This document shows positions 7,896 to 17,176 of a DNA stretch of 64,000 nucleotides, in pieces. How positions within the stretch are numbered: position 1 is the first letter of the stretch; every line of letters starts with the position of its first letter. The DNA comes from Azonexus fungiphilus. Its GTDB lineage: Bacteria > Pseudomonadota > Gammaproteobacteria > Burkholderiales > Rhodocyclaceae. Where the stretch lies: assembly GCF_003634965.1 (NCBI RefSeq), contig NZ_RBXP01000013.1, forward strand, positions 186,001 through 250,000, given 5' to 3'. A program made the position numbers and the translations under genes. Under the pieces are notes generated by a model. The model saw only the letters and a program-made list of their open reading frames with translations, was not told the origin of the DNA and made no database searches.

Positions 7896-7926
7896 AAAAA
7901 GGCCGCCTTGCTGGCGGCCTTTTTTT
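7896..7926. terminator. Bidirectional terminator between fccB and the cytochrome c4 gene
   Basis: Stem GGCCGCC / GGCGGCC with a 5-nt loop, flanked by an A run on the left and a T run on the right. It can therefore terminate both fccB (plus strand) and the converging cytochrome gene (minus strand). Confidence 0.9.
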
Positions 7927-7939
7927 ATTGCTTCAGGCC

Positions 7940-8545
7940 TCAGTCAAGCGTCGCGATGTAAGCGGCAACGGCGTGCGTCTCAAGCTCGCTGAGCTTGGAA
8001 GCGACGGTGTGCATGACCGCATTGTCGTTGGTCCGTTCGCGGGTATTGAACTGCTTGATCTGTTCCTCGGTATAGCGCGGGTGCTGGCCGGCGAGACGCG
8101 GCAGCAGGGGGGTGCCGTGGCCCTGCGGGCCGTGGCAGCTGGCGCAGGCGGGCAGACCGCTGAACTGGTTGCCGCGCTGGAAGATGTACTTGCCGACGGC
8201 GAGCAGATCGGCATCGCGGATTTCCCGTCCGGGCACCTGCTTGCCCTGGAAGAACATGCCCAGCGCCTTCATTTCGGCCGGCTGCAGGTCTTCCACCTGC
8301 GGTTTCATCGTCTCGCTCTTGCGCTTGCCGGACTTGAAATCCGACAGCTGTTTGGCGATGTACTCCCAGTGCTGGCCGGCCAGACGCGGAAAAACGGCAC
8401 TGGCCGCCTCGCCCTGCATGCCGTGGCACAGGAAGCAGCGCCCGGAAACGATCTCCTCGGCCCGCGCCAGGTCGACCTTGTCGGCCGCCTGCAGCGGCGA
8501 AATACAGGCTGTCGCCAACGCCAGCCCGGCGATCAATCTATTCAT
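7940..8545 (-). CDS. Diheme cytochrome c4-like protein
   Basis: Periplasmic electron carrier of 201 residues with a Sec signal peptide ending near PLQAAD. Two class I cytochrome halves are visible, with heme motifs CFLCH and CASCH, each followed by a PRLAGQH segment, a pattern typical of cytochrome c4. Next to Sox and Fcc, it may carry electrons to a terminal oxidase, though c4 proteins are often general carriers. It converges on fccB and is separated from dut by 75 bp. Confidence 0.88.
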   Translation of the reverse strand: MNRLIAGLALATACISPLQAADKVDLARAEEIVSGRCFLCHGMQGEAASAVFPRLAGQHWEYIAKQLSDFKSGKRKSETMKPQVEDLQPAEMKALGMFFQGKQVPGREIRDADLLAVGKYIFQRGNQFSGLPACASCHGPQGHGTPLLPRLAGQHPRYTEEQIKQFNTRERTNDNAVMHTVASKLSELETHAVAAYIATLD

Positions 8546-8620
8546 GATGTCTCCCCCGTTATCGTGATCAACCCGAGAAAATCATTAAATCATGAATTGC
8601 TTACGCCGGGCTTGCGCCGC

Positions 8621-9070
8621 TCAGGCGTGCCCGGTACTGCCGAAGCCGCCCTCACCCCGGTCGCTGGCGGAAAATTCGTCGACCACGTTGAAACCGACCT
8701 GCAGCACCGGCACGACGACCAACTGGGCGATCCGCTCGAGCGGGGCGATGGTGAACGCCGCCTGGCCCCGATTCCACATCGAAACCATCAACTGCCCCTG
8801 GTAATCGCTGTCGATCAGGCCGACCAGGTTGCCGAGCACGATCCCGTGCTTGTGACCGAGCCCCGAGCGCGGCAGGATCATCGCCGCCAGGCCGGGGTCA
8901 GCCAGATGGATGGCCATGCCGGTCGGTACCAGCACCGTCTGGCCGGGCGCCAGTTCGAGCGGTGCCTCGAGGCAGGCGCGCAGGTCGAGACCAGCCGAGC
9001 CGGGCGTCGCGTAATGCGGCGGATTGTCCTTGAGACGGGAGTCGAGAATCTTGACGTCGATGCGGTGCAT
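8621..9070 (-). CDS. dut: Deoxyuridine 5'-triphosphate nucleotidohydrolase
   Basis: Hydrolyses dUTP to dUMP and pyrophosphate, limiting uracil in DNA and supplying thymidylate synthesis. The 149-residue protein shows the dUTPase motifs: AGLDLRA (motif 1), [15 protein letters not shown] (2), GLIDSDYQG (3, catalytic Asp), RIAQLV (4) and the Gly-rich tail [10 protein letters not shown] (5). Length is normal. It abuts coaBC, with start and stop sharing position 9070. Confidence 0.97.
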   Translation of the reverse strand: MHRIDVKILDSRLKDNPPHYATPGSAGLDLRACLEAPLELAPGQTVLVPTGMAIHLADPGLAAMILPRSGLGHKHGIVLGNLVGLIDSDYQGQLMVSMWNRGQAAFTIAPLERIAQLVVVPVLQVGFNVVDEFSASDRGEGGFGSTGHA

Positions 9071-10266
9071 TAGTGCGTTCCTGTGAGTTTGGCGATATGT
9101 TCGATCAGTTGCCGGGCGAGCACGTCCTTGCCGGCCGGCGGAAGAGGATGGCTGCCGCTGTCGTCGAACAGCACCAGCCGGTTGTCGTCGCCGCCGAAGC
9201 CGTCCTGGATCAGGTTGCCGGCGATCAACGGGATATTCTTGCGCCGCCGCTTGGCCTGCGCGTAATCCTCGAGATTACGGCTCTCGGCCGCGAAACCGAC
9301 ACAGAAGGGCCCGTCGCTCAGGGCAGCGACCTCGGCCAGGATGTCCGGGTTCTCGATCAGTTCGATCGCCGGCACCCCGCCCTGGTCTTTCTTCAATTTG
9401 TGCTCGGCGGCATTGGCGACGCGGTAGTCGGCGACTGCGGCGACAGCAATGAAGATGTCGGCCGACGCAGCCCGGCTCATCACCGCCGCGTGCATGTCGA
9501 GCGCACTGCGCACATTGACACGGTCGACGCCTTGCGGCGACGAAAAACCGACCGGGCCGGAAACCAGCGTCACGGCAGCCCCCGCCTGCCGCGCCGCCCG
9601 GGCGACGGCATAACCCATGCGCCCGGACGACAGGTTGGTGATGCCGCGCACCGGATCGATCGCCTCGAAGGTCGGCCCGGCAGTGATCAGCACCCGGCGC
9701 CCGGCGAGCAGCTTGGGCACGAAGAAATCGACCACGGCCTCGAGCAGTTCCTCGGGCTCGAGCATCCGACCGGGCCCCGTCTCGCCGCAAGCCTGGACGC
9801 CGCTGGCCGGACCAAGGATGCCGATGCCGTCGCCGGCCAGACAGGCGATATTGCGTTGCGTCGCGGGGTTTTCCCACATCTGGCGGTTCATCGCCGGCGC
9901 CACCAGCAACGGGCAATCGCGGGCCAGGACCATGGTCGCCAGAAGATCGTCGGCCAGGCCGTTGGCGATGCGCGCCAGGAAATCGGCTGAAGCCGGCGCA
10001 ACAACGATCAGGTCGGCCTGGCGCGACAGGTCGATGTGCGCCATCGCGTTCGGCATCCGCTCGTCCCACTGGTCAACATAAACCGGCTTGCCCGACAGGG
10101 CCTGGAAGGTCGTCGCGGTGACGAAACGGGTTGCGCCGGCGGTCATCGCCACCTGTACGTCAGCCCCCTGGCGAACCAGCAGGCGAAGCAGCTCCGCCGC
10201 CTTGTAAGCGGCAATGCCGCCAGTCACGCCGAGCACGATGCGCTTGCCATTCAATTCCATCGTCAT
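9070..10266 (-). CDS. coaBC: Bifunctional phosphopantothenoylcysteine decarboxylase / phosphopantothenate-cysteine ligase
   Basis: Catalyses two steps of coenzyme A synthesis. The N-terminal flavoprotein (CoaC) half has [16 protein letters not shown], the histidine in [22 protein letters not shown] and the PAMNRQMW substrate loop. The C-terminal CoaB half has [25 protein letters not shown] and the lysine-rich KLKKD. About 398 residues. The start is uncertain: 10266 ([10 protein letters not shown]) and 10260 are both plausible, and a GTG at 10290 would add eight residues. No strong ribosome site discriminates among them. Confidence 0.95.
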   Translation of the reverse strand: MTMELNGKRIVLGVTGGIAAYKAAELLRLLVRQGADVQVAMTAGATRFVTATTFQALSGKPVYVDQWDERMPNAMAHIDLSRQADLIVVAPASADFLARIANGLADDLLATMVLARDCPLLVAPAMNRQMWENPATQRNIACLAGDGIGILGPASGVQACGETGPGRMLEPEELLEAVVDFFVPKLLAGRRVLITAGPTFEAIDPVRGITNLSSGRMGYAVARAARQAGAAVTLVSGPVGFSSPQGVDRVNVRSALDMHAAVMSRAASADIFIAVAAVADYRVANAAEHKLKKDQGGVPAIELIENPDILAEVAALSDGPFCVGFAAESRNLEDYAQAKRRRKNIPLIAGNLIQDGFGGDDNRLVLFDDSGSHPLPPAGKDVLARQLIEHIAKLTGTH

Positions 10267-10310
10267 TTTCGCTAAAGTTGCAGTCGTCACATTCTACTGG
10301 AGACGGCGCC

Positions 10311-10991
10311 ATGGCGATCACCGACTGGCCCAGCGGCGAACGGCCGCGCGAACGCCTGCTGGCACATGGCGCCGAAGCGCTGTCCGATGCCGAGTTGCTG
10401 GCCATCTACCTGCGTGTCGGCATCCGCGGCAAAAGCGCGGTGGACCTCGCCCGCGACCTGTTGCGCCACCACGGCGACCGCCTGGCGCCGCTGGTTGGGG
10501 CCTCGATTGCGCAGATCGCCACGGTGCCGGGCATCGGCACGGCCAAGGCTGTCCAGCTCAAGGCCAGCTTTGAACTGGCCCGGCGGGCACTGGCCGAGGA
10601 AATGACCGAACGCGACAACTTCTGCTCACCGGGCAAGGTCCGCGACTGGCTGCGCCTGCAGTTGGCGCACCGTCCGCAGGAGGTCTTCATGGCCCTCTGG
10701 CTCGACGCGCAGAACCGCCTGCTCGCCAGCGACATACTGTTTACCGGCACACTGACCCAGACTGCCGTCTATCCACGCGAAGTGGTCAAGACCGCGCTGC
10801 AGCGCAACGCCGCTGCCGTCATCCTGGCCCACAACCACCCCTCCGGCGTCGCCGAGCCCTCGCGCGCCGACGAATCGCTGACTGAAAATCTCAAGCAGGC
10901 GCTGGCGATGATTGATGTAAAATTGCTGGATCACTTCATCGTCGCCGGAAACGCCCTGCCACTCTCGTTCGCTGAACGCGGCCTGATCTGA
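10311..10991 (+). CDS. radC: RadC-family JAMM/MPN protein
   Basis: 226 residues. An N-terminal helix-hairpin-helix segment ([14 protein letters not shown]) is followed by an MPN domain with the JAMM zinc motif HNHPSG followed by an Asp (SRADESLT). Historically linked to DNA repair, the biochemical role of RadC proteins is unsettled. The start at 10311 is preceded by GGAGA. It is divergent from coaBC and upstream of rpmB-rpmG, the usual neighbourhood in Proteobacteria. Confidence 0.95.
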   Translation: MAITDWPSGERPRERLLAHGAEALSDAELLAIYLRVGIRGKSAVDLARDLLRHHGDRLAPLVGASIAQIATVPGIGTAKAVQLKASFELARRALAEEMTERDNFCSPGKVRDWLRLQLAHRPQEVFMALWLDAQNRLLASDILFTGTLTQTAVYPREVVKTALQRNAAAVILAHNHPSGVAEPSRADESLTENLKQALAMIDVKLLDHFIVAGNALPLSFAERGLI

Positions 10992-11004
10992 CGACAAAAA
11001 ACAC

Positions 11005-11033
11005 TTGATCAATGAAGGCCTTCCGGATAAAAT
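11005..11033 (+). promoter_or_regulatory. Sigma-70-like promoter for rpmB-rpmG
   Basis: TTGATC at 11005-11010 and TAAAAT at 11028-11033 are separated by exactly 17 bp. They lie between the radC stop and rpmB, leaving a leader of about 30 nt. Confidence 0.6.
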
Positions 11034-11069
11034 CGCGGGCTTTCTTCTAGCAAATTCTGGAGCACCATC

Positions 11070-11303
11070 ATGGCGCGAGTCTGCCAAGTAACGGGTAAAG
11101 GCCCGATGGTTGGGAACAACGTTTCCCACGCCAATAACAAAACGAAGCGCCGCTTCCTGCCGAATCTGCAGTATCGCCGCTTCTGGGTTGAAAGCGAAAA
11201 CCGCTTCGTCCGCCTGCGCGTTTCCAACGCCGGCCTGCGCCTGATCGACAAGAACGGCATCGATGCCGTCCTGTCCGACCTGCGCGCCCGCGGCGAAATC
11301 TAA
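11070..11303 (+). CDS. rpmB: 50S ribosomal protein L28
   Basis: Small basic ribosomal protein of 77 residues. The N-terminus [27 protein letters not shown] is nearly invariant in the family, and [17 protein letters not shown] follows. It is co-transcribed with rpmG, 17 nt downstream. Confidence 0.98.
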   Translation: MARVCQVTGKGPMVGNNVSHANNKTKRRFLPNLQYRRFWVESENRFVRLRVSNAGLRLIDKNGIDAVLSDLRARGEI

Positions 11304-11320
11304 TCAAGAGGAACTGACAA

Positions 11321-11491
11321 ATGGCTAGCAAAGGCGGTCGCGAAAAAATCAAGCTGGAATCCACCGCGGGTACCGGTCACTTCTATACCACTTCGAAGAA
11401 CAAGCGCACGACGCCCGAGAAGCTGGAATTCATGAAGTACGACCCGAAGGCCCGCAAGCATGTGGCCTACAAGGAAGTGAAGCTGAAGTAA
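11321..11491 (+). CDS. rpmG: 50S ribosomal protein L33
   Basis: 56-residue ribosomal protein beginning [20 protein letters not shown] and ending [11 protein letters not shown], the typical proteobacterial L33. The zinc-ribbon cysteines found in some L33 proteins are absent, so it is the cysteine-free (C-) form. Preceded by AAGAGGAA and followed by a strong terminator. Confidence 0.97.
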   Translation: MASKGGREKIKLESTAGTGHFYTTSKNKRTTPEKLEFMKYDPKARKHVAYKEVKLK

Positions 11492-11510
11492 GCTTCAGCC
11501 TCCCGACAAA

Positions 11511-11538
11511 AACCCGCCTTCCGGCGGGTTTTGTTTTT
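11511..11538 (+). terminator. Terminator after rpmG
   Basis: Stem AACCCGCC / GGCGGGTT with a short loop, then TTGTTTTTT. It lies 20 nt after the rpmG stop and also just past the converging dsbB stop. Confidence 0.9.
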
Positions 11539-11550
11539 TCGCCTGACAGA

Positions 11551-12063
11551 TCAGGCGGCCGGCCGACGCAGCAGCATCAGTGCGTAGACGGCGATACCGG
11601 CGAACAACAGCATCGACCAGTTGGCCATCGACAAGCCCAGGAAGACCCACTCCTTGCTCGAGCAAAAGCCGGTGGCCAGGAACAGCGACGGCCACTGCAT
11701 GCCAAGCAGATCGACCAGGCGCTCGACCAGGTCCGGATCGGTGAAACCGCATTCCGGCGCCAGGTCGGGATAAGCCTGCATCCAGGTCTGGTAGGCAGCG
11801 ACCCCGAAGCCCCCCAAGGCCAGCAGCAGAATCAGGCCGGCCCACAATGGCGCGGCAACCGGCAACAGGAAGCCGGCCAGCGCCAGCGCACCGATCACCA
11901 GATAAAGCAGACGCTGGAAGATGCAGTAAGGACAAGGGGAAAGCGACAGCAACTGCTGCAACTGCATGCCGGCAGCAGCAACGCCGAAGGTGCCGGCACT
12001 CAGCGCCGAGAACCAGGCACGGACAGGAAAATACGAGAAACACTTGGTCATGATCCGGAACAT
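11551..12063 (-). CDS. dsbB: Disulfide bond formation protein B
   Basis: Inner-membrane quinone reductase that re-oxidises DsbA. About 170 residues from the start at 12063 (MFRIMTKCF), preceded by TTGGAGA; 12051 is an alternative. Four hydrophobic segments are visible. The first periplasmic redox pair is CPYC. The second pair is formed by the cysteines in PECGF and GFCSS. The conserved QR follows the first pair (IFQRLLY). It converges on rpmG and is divergent from the PAS-GGDEF-EAL gene. Confidence 0.93.
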   Translation of the reverse strand: MFRIMTKCFSYFPVRAWFSALSAGTFGVAAAGMQLQQLLSLSPCPYCIFQRLLYLVIGALALAGFLLPVAAPLWAGLILLLALGGFGVAAYQTWMQAYPDLAPECGFTDPDLVERLVDLLGMQWPSLFLATGFCSSKEWVFLGLSMANWSMLLFAGIAVYALMLLRRPAA

Positions 12064-12185
12064 CCACAATCTCCAAAAACGGCGGTAGCGGCCAATGCGC
12101 CACAAAAACCTTGCAAGATCGTAACCCCGCCCGGCAGAATGTCAAAAAAAGCCGCCCAGCGGCCAACAATACCCGGAGACAATCC

Positions 12186-14315
12186 TTGCCCGATCCACAC
12201 TGCCCGCCGCCCCTCGCGCGCGTGCTGGAGTTGCTCGCCGCCAGCAACCGCCAGCGCCTGGCCTGCGTCGACGAAGCGACGATGCTGCAGCAGCAGTGCC
12301 GCCTGCTCGTCGAGTTCGGCGGCTATCGCAGCGCCAAGATCCGACTGGCCCTGCCGGCAGGCGGCTGGCAAGGTGTGGCCGAACACGGCATTGACGGTCA
12401 ACCGGCAAAAAACAGCAAAAACCGCGCTCAGCCAGCCTCGGCCAAGCTGAGCCTGGGCCTCGATGCGAGTGCGCATCCGGTGGGCGAACTGGCGGTCGAT
12501 GGCGACGCCGATTTCACCGCCGAGGAGCGGATCGCCCTCGACATCATCGCCAAGAATATCGGCGAAACGCTTCATGATCTTCGCCAGACGGCCGCCAACG
12601 ACCAGCTCCAGTCGAGCCTGCGCCAGCTGTCGCGGGCCCTCGAGTCGAGCCTGAACGGGGTGATGATCACGTCGTCGACCCAGCTCGACCACCCGATCGT
12701 CTATGTCAATCCGGCTTTCGAGCGGATCACCGGTTACTCGGCCGAGGAGGTGATCGGTGAAAGCGGCCGCTTCCTCGTCCGCGACGACCTCAACCAGCGC
12801 GGTCTCGGCACCATCCGCGAAGCCCTGCGCAGCCGGCGCGAAGCGCATGCGATCCTGCGCAACTACCGCAAGGACGGCTCGCTGTTCTGGAACGAACTGT
12901 TCATCGCCCCGGTGCGCGACGAGAGCGGCAGCATGACGACGCATTTCGTCAGCATCCTCAACGACGTCAGCGAACGCATCAGCTACGAGCAGCAACTCGA
13001 GTTCCACGCCAACCACGACGCCCTGACCGGCCTGGCCAACCGCAACCTGCTCAACGACCGGATCGCCCAGGCGCTGGCCCAGGCGCGCGCCGACAACCTG
13101 ATGGTCGGCGTGCTGCTGCTCGATCTCGACCGCTTCAAGCTGATCAACGACGGCTTCGGTCATTCGCCGGCCAACGAACTGCTCAAGTCGGTCGCCCATC
13201 GCCTCAGCCAGACGGTGCGCGACACCGACACCGTCGCCCGTCTCGGCGGCGACGAGTTCGTCGTAGTCATCGGCCGCCTGCAGTCGGCCGACGACCTGTC
13301 GATCGTCGCCGGCAAGATCCTGCGCTCGCTCAACCAGCCCTTCATCATGGAAGGCAAGGAGATCTTCGTCACCGCCTCGGTCGGCGCCGCGCTCTACCCG
13401 CGCGACGGCGACCACGGCGAAATCCTGCTGCGCAATGCCGACGTCGCGATGTACCGGGTCAAGGAGCACGGCCGCAACAACTACCGCTTCTACACGCCGG
13501 AAATGACGCACATGGCGATCGACCGCCTCGACATGGAAGGCAACCTGCGCCGCGCCCTCGAGCGCGACGAACTGCAGGTCTACTACCAGCCGCTGGTGGA
13601 CCTCGGCAGCGGCGCGATCGTCGGTGCCGAGGCGCTGGTCCGCTGGAGCCATCCGCGCATCGGAATGATCCAGCCGGGCGAATTCATCCCGCTCGCCGAG
13701 GACACCGGCCTGATCATCCCGCTCGGCCAGCTGGTGCTGCGCCGCGTCTGCACCGACATCCGCGACTGGCAGGCCAGCGGCCTGCCGCCGATCAAGATAT
13801 CGCTCAACCTGTCGGCCCGCCAGTTCCGCCAGGACGATCTCTCCGCCTGCATCCGCGAGGTTCTCGACGAAACCGGCGTGGAAGGGCGGCTGCTGGCATT
13901 CGAACTGACCGAGAGCATGGTCATGCACGATGTCGAGAACACGCTCGACACCCTGCGCGAACTCAAGGCGCTGGGCGCGACGATCTCGCTCGACGATTTC
14001 GGCACCGGCTACTCGAGCCTGTCCTACCTGAAGCGCTTCCCGATCGACACTCTGAAGATCGACCGCAGTTTCGTTCGCGACATCCACCAGGACGGCGACG
14101 ACGCGGCAATCGCCCACGCCGTCATCGCCATGGCGCACAAGCTCGGCATCAAGGTCATCGCCGAAGGCGTCGAGTGCCCGGCGCAGCTCGACCTGTTGCG
14201 CGAGTTCGGCTGCGACGAACTGCAGGGTTACTATTTCAGCCGGCCGGTGCCGGTCGAGGAGTTCACGCTGATGCTCCGGCAAGCGCGCTCGCTCGCCGAC
14301 CTGGAACGCGGATGA
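12186..14315 (+). CDS. PAS-GGDEF-EAL cyclic-di-GMP signalling protein
   Basis: About 709 residues. Residues 1-140 are a weakly conserved GAF-like region, followed by a PAS domain (YVNPAFERITGYSAEEVIGE), a GGDEF domain with intact GGDEF at 354-358 and an upstream RxxD inhibitory site (RDTD), and an EAL domain with EAL at 482-484 plus NLSARQF, ELTES, DDFGTGYSS and IAEGVE. All catalytic signatures are present, so both cyclase and phosphodiesterase activity are possible. The start is a TTG at 12186, chosen because CGGAGA lies 7 nt upstream and no ATG fits. No transmembrane segment is evident, so it is probably cytoplasmic. Confidence 0.92.
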   Translation: MPDPHCPPPLARVLELLAASNRQRLACVDEATMLQQQCRLLVEFGGYRSAKIRLALPAGGWQGVAEHGIDGQPAKNSKNRAQPASAKLSLGLDASAHPVGELAVDGDADFTAEERIALDIIAKNIGETLHDLRQTAANDQLQSSLRQLSRALESSLNGVMITSSTQLDHPIVYVNPAFERITGYSAEEVIGESGRFLVRDDLNQRGLGTIREALRSRREAHAILRNYRKDGSLFWNELFIAPVRDESGSMTTHFVSILNDVSERISYEQQLEFHANHDALTGLANRNLLNDRIAQALAQARADNLMVGVLLLDLDRFKLINDGFGHSPANELLKSVAHRLSQTVRDTDTVARLGGDEFVVVIGRLQSADDLSIVAGKILRSLNQPFIMEGKEIFVTASVGAALYPRDGDHGEILLRNADVAMYRVKEHGRNNYRFYTPEMTHMAIDRLDMEGNLRRALERDELQVYYQPLVDLGSGAIVGAEALVRWSHPRIGMIQPGEFIPLAEDTGLIIPLGQLVLRRVCTDIRDWQASGLPPIKISLNLSARQFRQDDLSACIREVLDETGVEGRLLAFELTESMVMHDVENTLDTLRELKALGATISLDDFGTGYSSLSYLKRFPIDTLKIDRSFVRDIHQDGDDAAIAHAVIAMAHKLGIKVIAEGVECPAQLDLLREFGCDELQGYYFSRPVPVEEFTLMLRQARSLADLERG

Positions 14316-14533
14316 AGCAAAAACTGCAATATTTGCTGGTCGACCGTGAACGACTTGCGGCCCACCTCGCCGAGCAGGAAATCCTCGCCGCCGAAGCCAG
14401 CGACGGCACCCACATCTACCGCTGCCGGCGCGGCGCGCAGGAATCGCTGGTGATCGCCCTGGCCAACGGCCAGGGGCTGATCGTCAGCGGCGAGTCGGCA
14501 GCGCCACTGGACCGCCGCCGCCCGCCTCGCTAA
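14312..14533 (+). CDS. Small hypothetical protein
   Basis: A 73-residue ORF (MKQKLQYLLVDRERLA...) whose ATG overlaps the stop of the PAS-GGDEF-EAL gene (ATGA), suggesting translational coupling. It is charged, with a predicted helix at residues 8-30 and a basic Pro/Arg tail, and has no signal peptide or membrane segment. It ends 9 nt before the response regulator. No family was recognised. Confidence 0.55.
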   Translation: MKQKLQYLLVDRERLAAHLAEQEILAAEASDGTHIYRCRRGAQESLVIALANGQGLIVSGESAAPLDRRRPPR

Positions 14534-14542
14534 ACTGCGGCC

Positions 14543-15247
14543 ATGACTACCCGTATCCTGCTTGTCGAAGACGACGAACGCCTGGCCGGGCTGACGGCCG
14601 AGTACCTCACGCGCAACGACCTCAGCGTCAGCATCGAACCGCGTGGCGACAGCGCCGAGGCCCGCATCCTCGCCGAACACCCCGACCTCGTCATCCTCGA
14701 CGTGATGCTGCCGGGCAAGGACGGCTTCGAGGTCTGCCGCGCCGTGCGCCAGCAATACCGCGGCGTGATCCTGATGCTCACTGCCCGTGACGAGGATTTC
14801 GACCAGATTCTCGGCCTCGAACTCGGCGCCGACGACTACATTGCCAAGCCAGTCCAGCCGCGCGTCCTGCTGGCCCGGATCAAGGCCCTGCTCCGCCGCC
14901 TGCCGGCGGCCGGCGACAACGACGCCGGCGACAGCGACTCGCAGGTCTTCGGCCAGTTCCGGATCAGCCAGGCGACCCGCACGGCGACCCTGAACGGCCA
15001 GCCGATCGACCTGACCACCGCCGAGTTCGACCTGCTCTGGCTGCTCGCCAGCCATGCCGGCAACGTCCTGTCACGCGACGACCTGCTCCAGGAACTGCGC
15101 GGCATCGGCTTCGACGGCCTCGACCGCTCGATCGACGCCCGCATCTCGCGGCTGCGCAAGAAACTCAACGACGATCCGGAGAACCCGACGCGGATCAAGA
15201 CCGTACGCGGCAAGGGCTACCTGTTCAGCAAGCATGACTGGAACTGA
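14543..15247 (+). CDS. OmpR-family response regulator
   Basis: 234 residues. Receiver domain with acidic pocket (LVEDDE), phospho-acceptor Asp53 in VILDVMLPG, and the conserved Thr and Lys (MLTARDED, YIAKPVQP). The C-terminal winged-helix DNA-binding domain has LTTAEFDLLWLLASHAGNVLSRDDLL and ends RGKGYLF. It overlaps the sensor kinase gene by 14 nt, so the two form a two-component pair. The overall arrangement resembles RstA/RstB, but orthology was not tested. A TAAACT hexamer at about 14531 lies close to the ATG. Confidence 0.94.
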   Translation: MTTRILLVEDDERLAGLTAEYLTRNDLSVSIEPRGDSAEARILAEHPDLVILDVMLPGKDGFEVCRAVRQQYRGVILMLTARDEDFDQILGLELGADDYIAKPVQPRVLLARIKALLRRLPAAGDNDAGDSDSQVFGQFRISQATRTATLNGQPIDLTTAEFDLLWLLASHAGNVLSRDDLLQELRGIGFDGLDRSIDARISRLRKKLNDDPENPTRIKTVRGKGYLFSKHDWN

Positions 15248-16667
15248 GCCGGACACCGGCGAGGCCGGCAAACCCGGCCGCCAGGGACTGGCCCGCTCGC
15301 TCTTCCGGGTCTCGTTGCCGCGCTGGCGCGGCGGCCGCTACAGCCTGTCCAAGCTGTTCCTCAACTTCTACCTGCTGGCGATGGGCTCCTTCGTGGCCAT
15401 CGCCTTCATCGCCGACTTCATCATCTCGACCGCCCAGCAAGGCATCACCGACGATTACGCCCGGCGTTTCATGCGCGGCACGATCACGCTGATCGAGGAT
15501 GAACTGTTCCGTTACCCGCGACGACAGTGGGAAAGCAAGATCAAGGAGATCGACGGCAAGTTCTACTACCGTCTCGGCATCGTCGAGCGGCGCACGCTCG
15601 ATGTCCGCCTGACCAGCGCCCAGGTCGAAAAACTCGATGCTGGCGATATCGCCATCGCCCACGATCACGACGTCATGTACCACCGCCTCGGCACGACCAG
15701 CAAGGTGCTCGTCGTCGGCCCGCTGTCGGCCAGCCGCAACCCGGAAAGCGATGAGCGACTGCCGCTCGACCTGCGTCTGCGCCTGCTGACCTGGAGCCTG
15801 ATCGGGGTGATCTTCGCCATCGCCCTGTGGTTCTGGGTACGCCCGGTCTGGCGCGACCTCGAAAGCCTGCGCCAGACGGCACGCCATCTCGGCGACGGCA
15901 ATTTCGATGCACCGGCGCCTGCGGTCCAGACGCAACTTTTCGCGCCGCTGGCCGACACGCTGAACAGCATGACCGAGCGTGTGCGCCAGTTGCTGGCGAC
16001 GCACCGCGAGCTCTCCTGCGGCATCTCGCACGAGTTGCGCACCCCGATCGCCCGCATGCGCTTCGCCCTCGAGATGCTTTCCGAAACCTCCGAACTGTCC
16101 GAAAGACAACGCCTGTGGGCAATGATGGAAGGCGACCTGGACGAACTCGACCAACTGATCGACACCAGCCTGACCTATGCCCGCTTCGAGCGGGAAGCAC
16201 CGGAAGCACACTTTTCCAGCGTCCGTTTCGCCGAATGGCTGGCCGACGAGGTCGATAGCGTGCGCCTGCTCGGACGCCAGCTGAATGTCACGGTCGACAC
16301 CAGCGAACTGCCGGAAAACCTGTGCGTCGATCTCGACCGCAAGGCCATGCCCTACGCCCTGCGCAACCTGCTGCGCAACGCCTTCAAGTATGCCAGCAAG
16401 GACATCCGCGTCAGCGCCGAACTGATCGGCGAGCAGCTGTCGATCCACGTCGACGACGACGGCATCGGCATTCCTCCCGAAGAGCGCGAACACATCTTCT
16501 CCGCCTTCACCCGGCTCGATCGTTCGCGCGACCGTTCGACCGGCGGCTATGGGCTTGGCCTGGCGATTGCCCGCCGCGTCCTGGAACTGCACGGCGGCAC
16601 CGCTTTCGCCGGCAATTCGCCATTGGGCGGCGCCCGCTTCACGCTGTGCTGGCGCGCCCACCAGTAA
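15234..16667 (+). CDS. Membrane sensor histidine kinase (RstB-like)
   Basis: 477 residues from the start at 15234. The first membrane helix is about residues 40-65 (LFLNFYLLAMGSFVAIAFIA). A periplasmic domain of roughly 120 residues follows, then a second helix (LLTWSLIGVIFAIALWFWV) and HAMP. The HisKA motif GISHELRTP places the phospho-accepting histidine at 266. HATPase boxes are visible: NLLRNAFKYA (N), DDDGIGIP (G1) and GGYGLGLAIA (G2). Partner of the overlapping response regulator. The signal sensed is unknown. Confidence 0.93.
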   Translation: MTGTEPDTGEAGKPGRQGLARSLFRVSLPRWRGGRYSLSKLFLNFYLLAMGSFVAIAFIADFIISTAQQGITDDYARRFMRGTITLIEDELFRYPRRQWESKIKEIDGKFYYRLGIVERRTLDVRLTSAQVEKLDAGDIAIAHDHDVMYHRLGTTSKVLVVGPLSASRNPESDERLPLDLRLRLLTWSLIGVIFAIALWFWVRPVWRDLESLRQTARHLGDGNFDAPAPAVQTQLFAPLADTLNSMTERVRQLLATHRELSCGISHELRTPIARMRFALEMLSETSELSERQRLWAMMEGDLDELDQLIDTSLTYARFEREAPEAHFSSVRFAEWLADEVDSVRLLGRQLNVTVDTSELPENLCVDLDRKAMPYALRNLLRNAFKYASKDIRVSAELIGEQLSIHVDDDGIGIPPEEREHIFSAFTRLDRSRDRSTGGYGLGLAIARRVLELHGGTAFAGNSPLGGARFTLCWRAHQ

Positions 16668-16807
16668 GCTCCCAGCGCCGTCGTTACAGATCGTCAGGGA
16701 AGCTTGCAGCGCGTTACCTGCAGGCAACGCACACGCAACAGTCATGCGCCGCATGCATCCCTAGAATGACTCCCATGACAACGCAACCGTCAGAACAAGA
16801 GGAGAAG

Positions 16808-16930
16808 ATGATGATCGAAAAAAATATCAAGGAATTCCTGGCCGCCGCCCGCGCCTACCTGCTTGAGCTGATGCCGGCCCCGGAGCCGCGCCTGGCAACC
16901 ATTCCCGTACGCAACGGCGACCGTCGCTGA
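16808..16930 (+). CDS. Small hypothetical protein (40 aa)
   Basis: MMIEKNIKEFLAAARAYL... with GAGGAG just upstream of the ATG. A longer in-frame form from 16775 would start just after a TAGAAT hexamer. It is an amphipathic helix with a basic C-terminus. Its stop overlaps the start of the next small ORF (TGATG), a sign of real coupling. No family was recognised. Confidence 0.45.
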   Translation: MMIEKNIKEFLAAARAYLLELMPAPEPRLATIPVRNGDRR

Positions 16931-17115
16931 TGTCCCTGCCCGACGACCTGCCGGTCAGCGAAAGCCTTGCCGTATTTCTCGGCGTAACCGGCTTTCAATG
17001 GCTGACCGAAGGTCGAGCCGGCCTCCTGCTACCGCTGTCGCTGGCTGCAGCGAGCGGCATCGCCATCCTTGCCATCCGGCGCTACCGGATGCGACGCAAG
17101 CGACAGCAACACTGA
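16930..17115 (+). CDS. Small single-pass membrane protein (61 aa)
   Basis: It begins MSLPDDLPVSESLAVFLGV, has one clear hydrophobic segment (LLLPLSLAAASGIAILAI) at about residues 32-49 and ends in a strongly basic tail (RRYRMRRKRQQH), predicting an N-out, C-in orientation. It is coupled to the preceding 40-aa ORF by a TGATG overlap. A terminator follows. Function is unknown; proximity to a sensor kinase leaves a regulatory or small-subunit role possible. Confidence 0.5.
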   Translation: MSLPDDLPVSESLAVFLGVTGFQWLTEGRAGLLLPLSLAAASGIAILAIRRYRMRRKRQQH

Positions 17116-17147
17116 ATCCCTCCCTCGAACCCACCGTTCGAAGTCTT

Positions 17148-17174
17148 GCCCGCCTGCCGGCGGGCTTTTTTTTT
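17148..17174. terminator. Terminator between the small ORFs and the Nudix gene
   Basis: Stem GCCCGCC / GGCGGGC with a short loop, followed by nine T on the plus strand. It ends just before the converging Nudix stop at 17177. It is strong for the plus strand. Confidence 0.88.
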
Positions 17175-17176
17175 AC

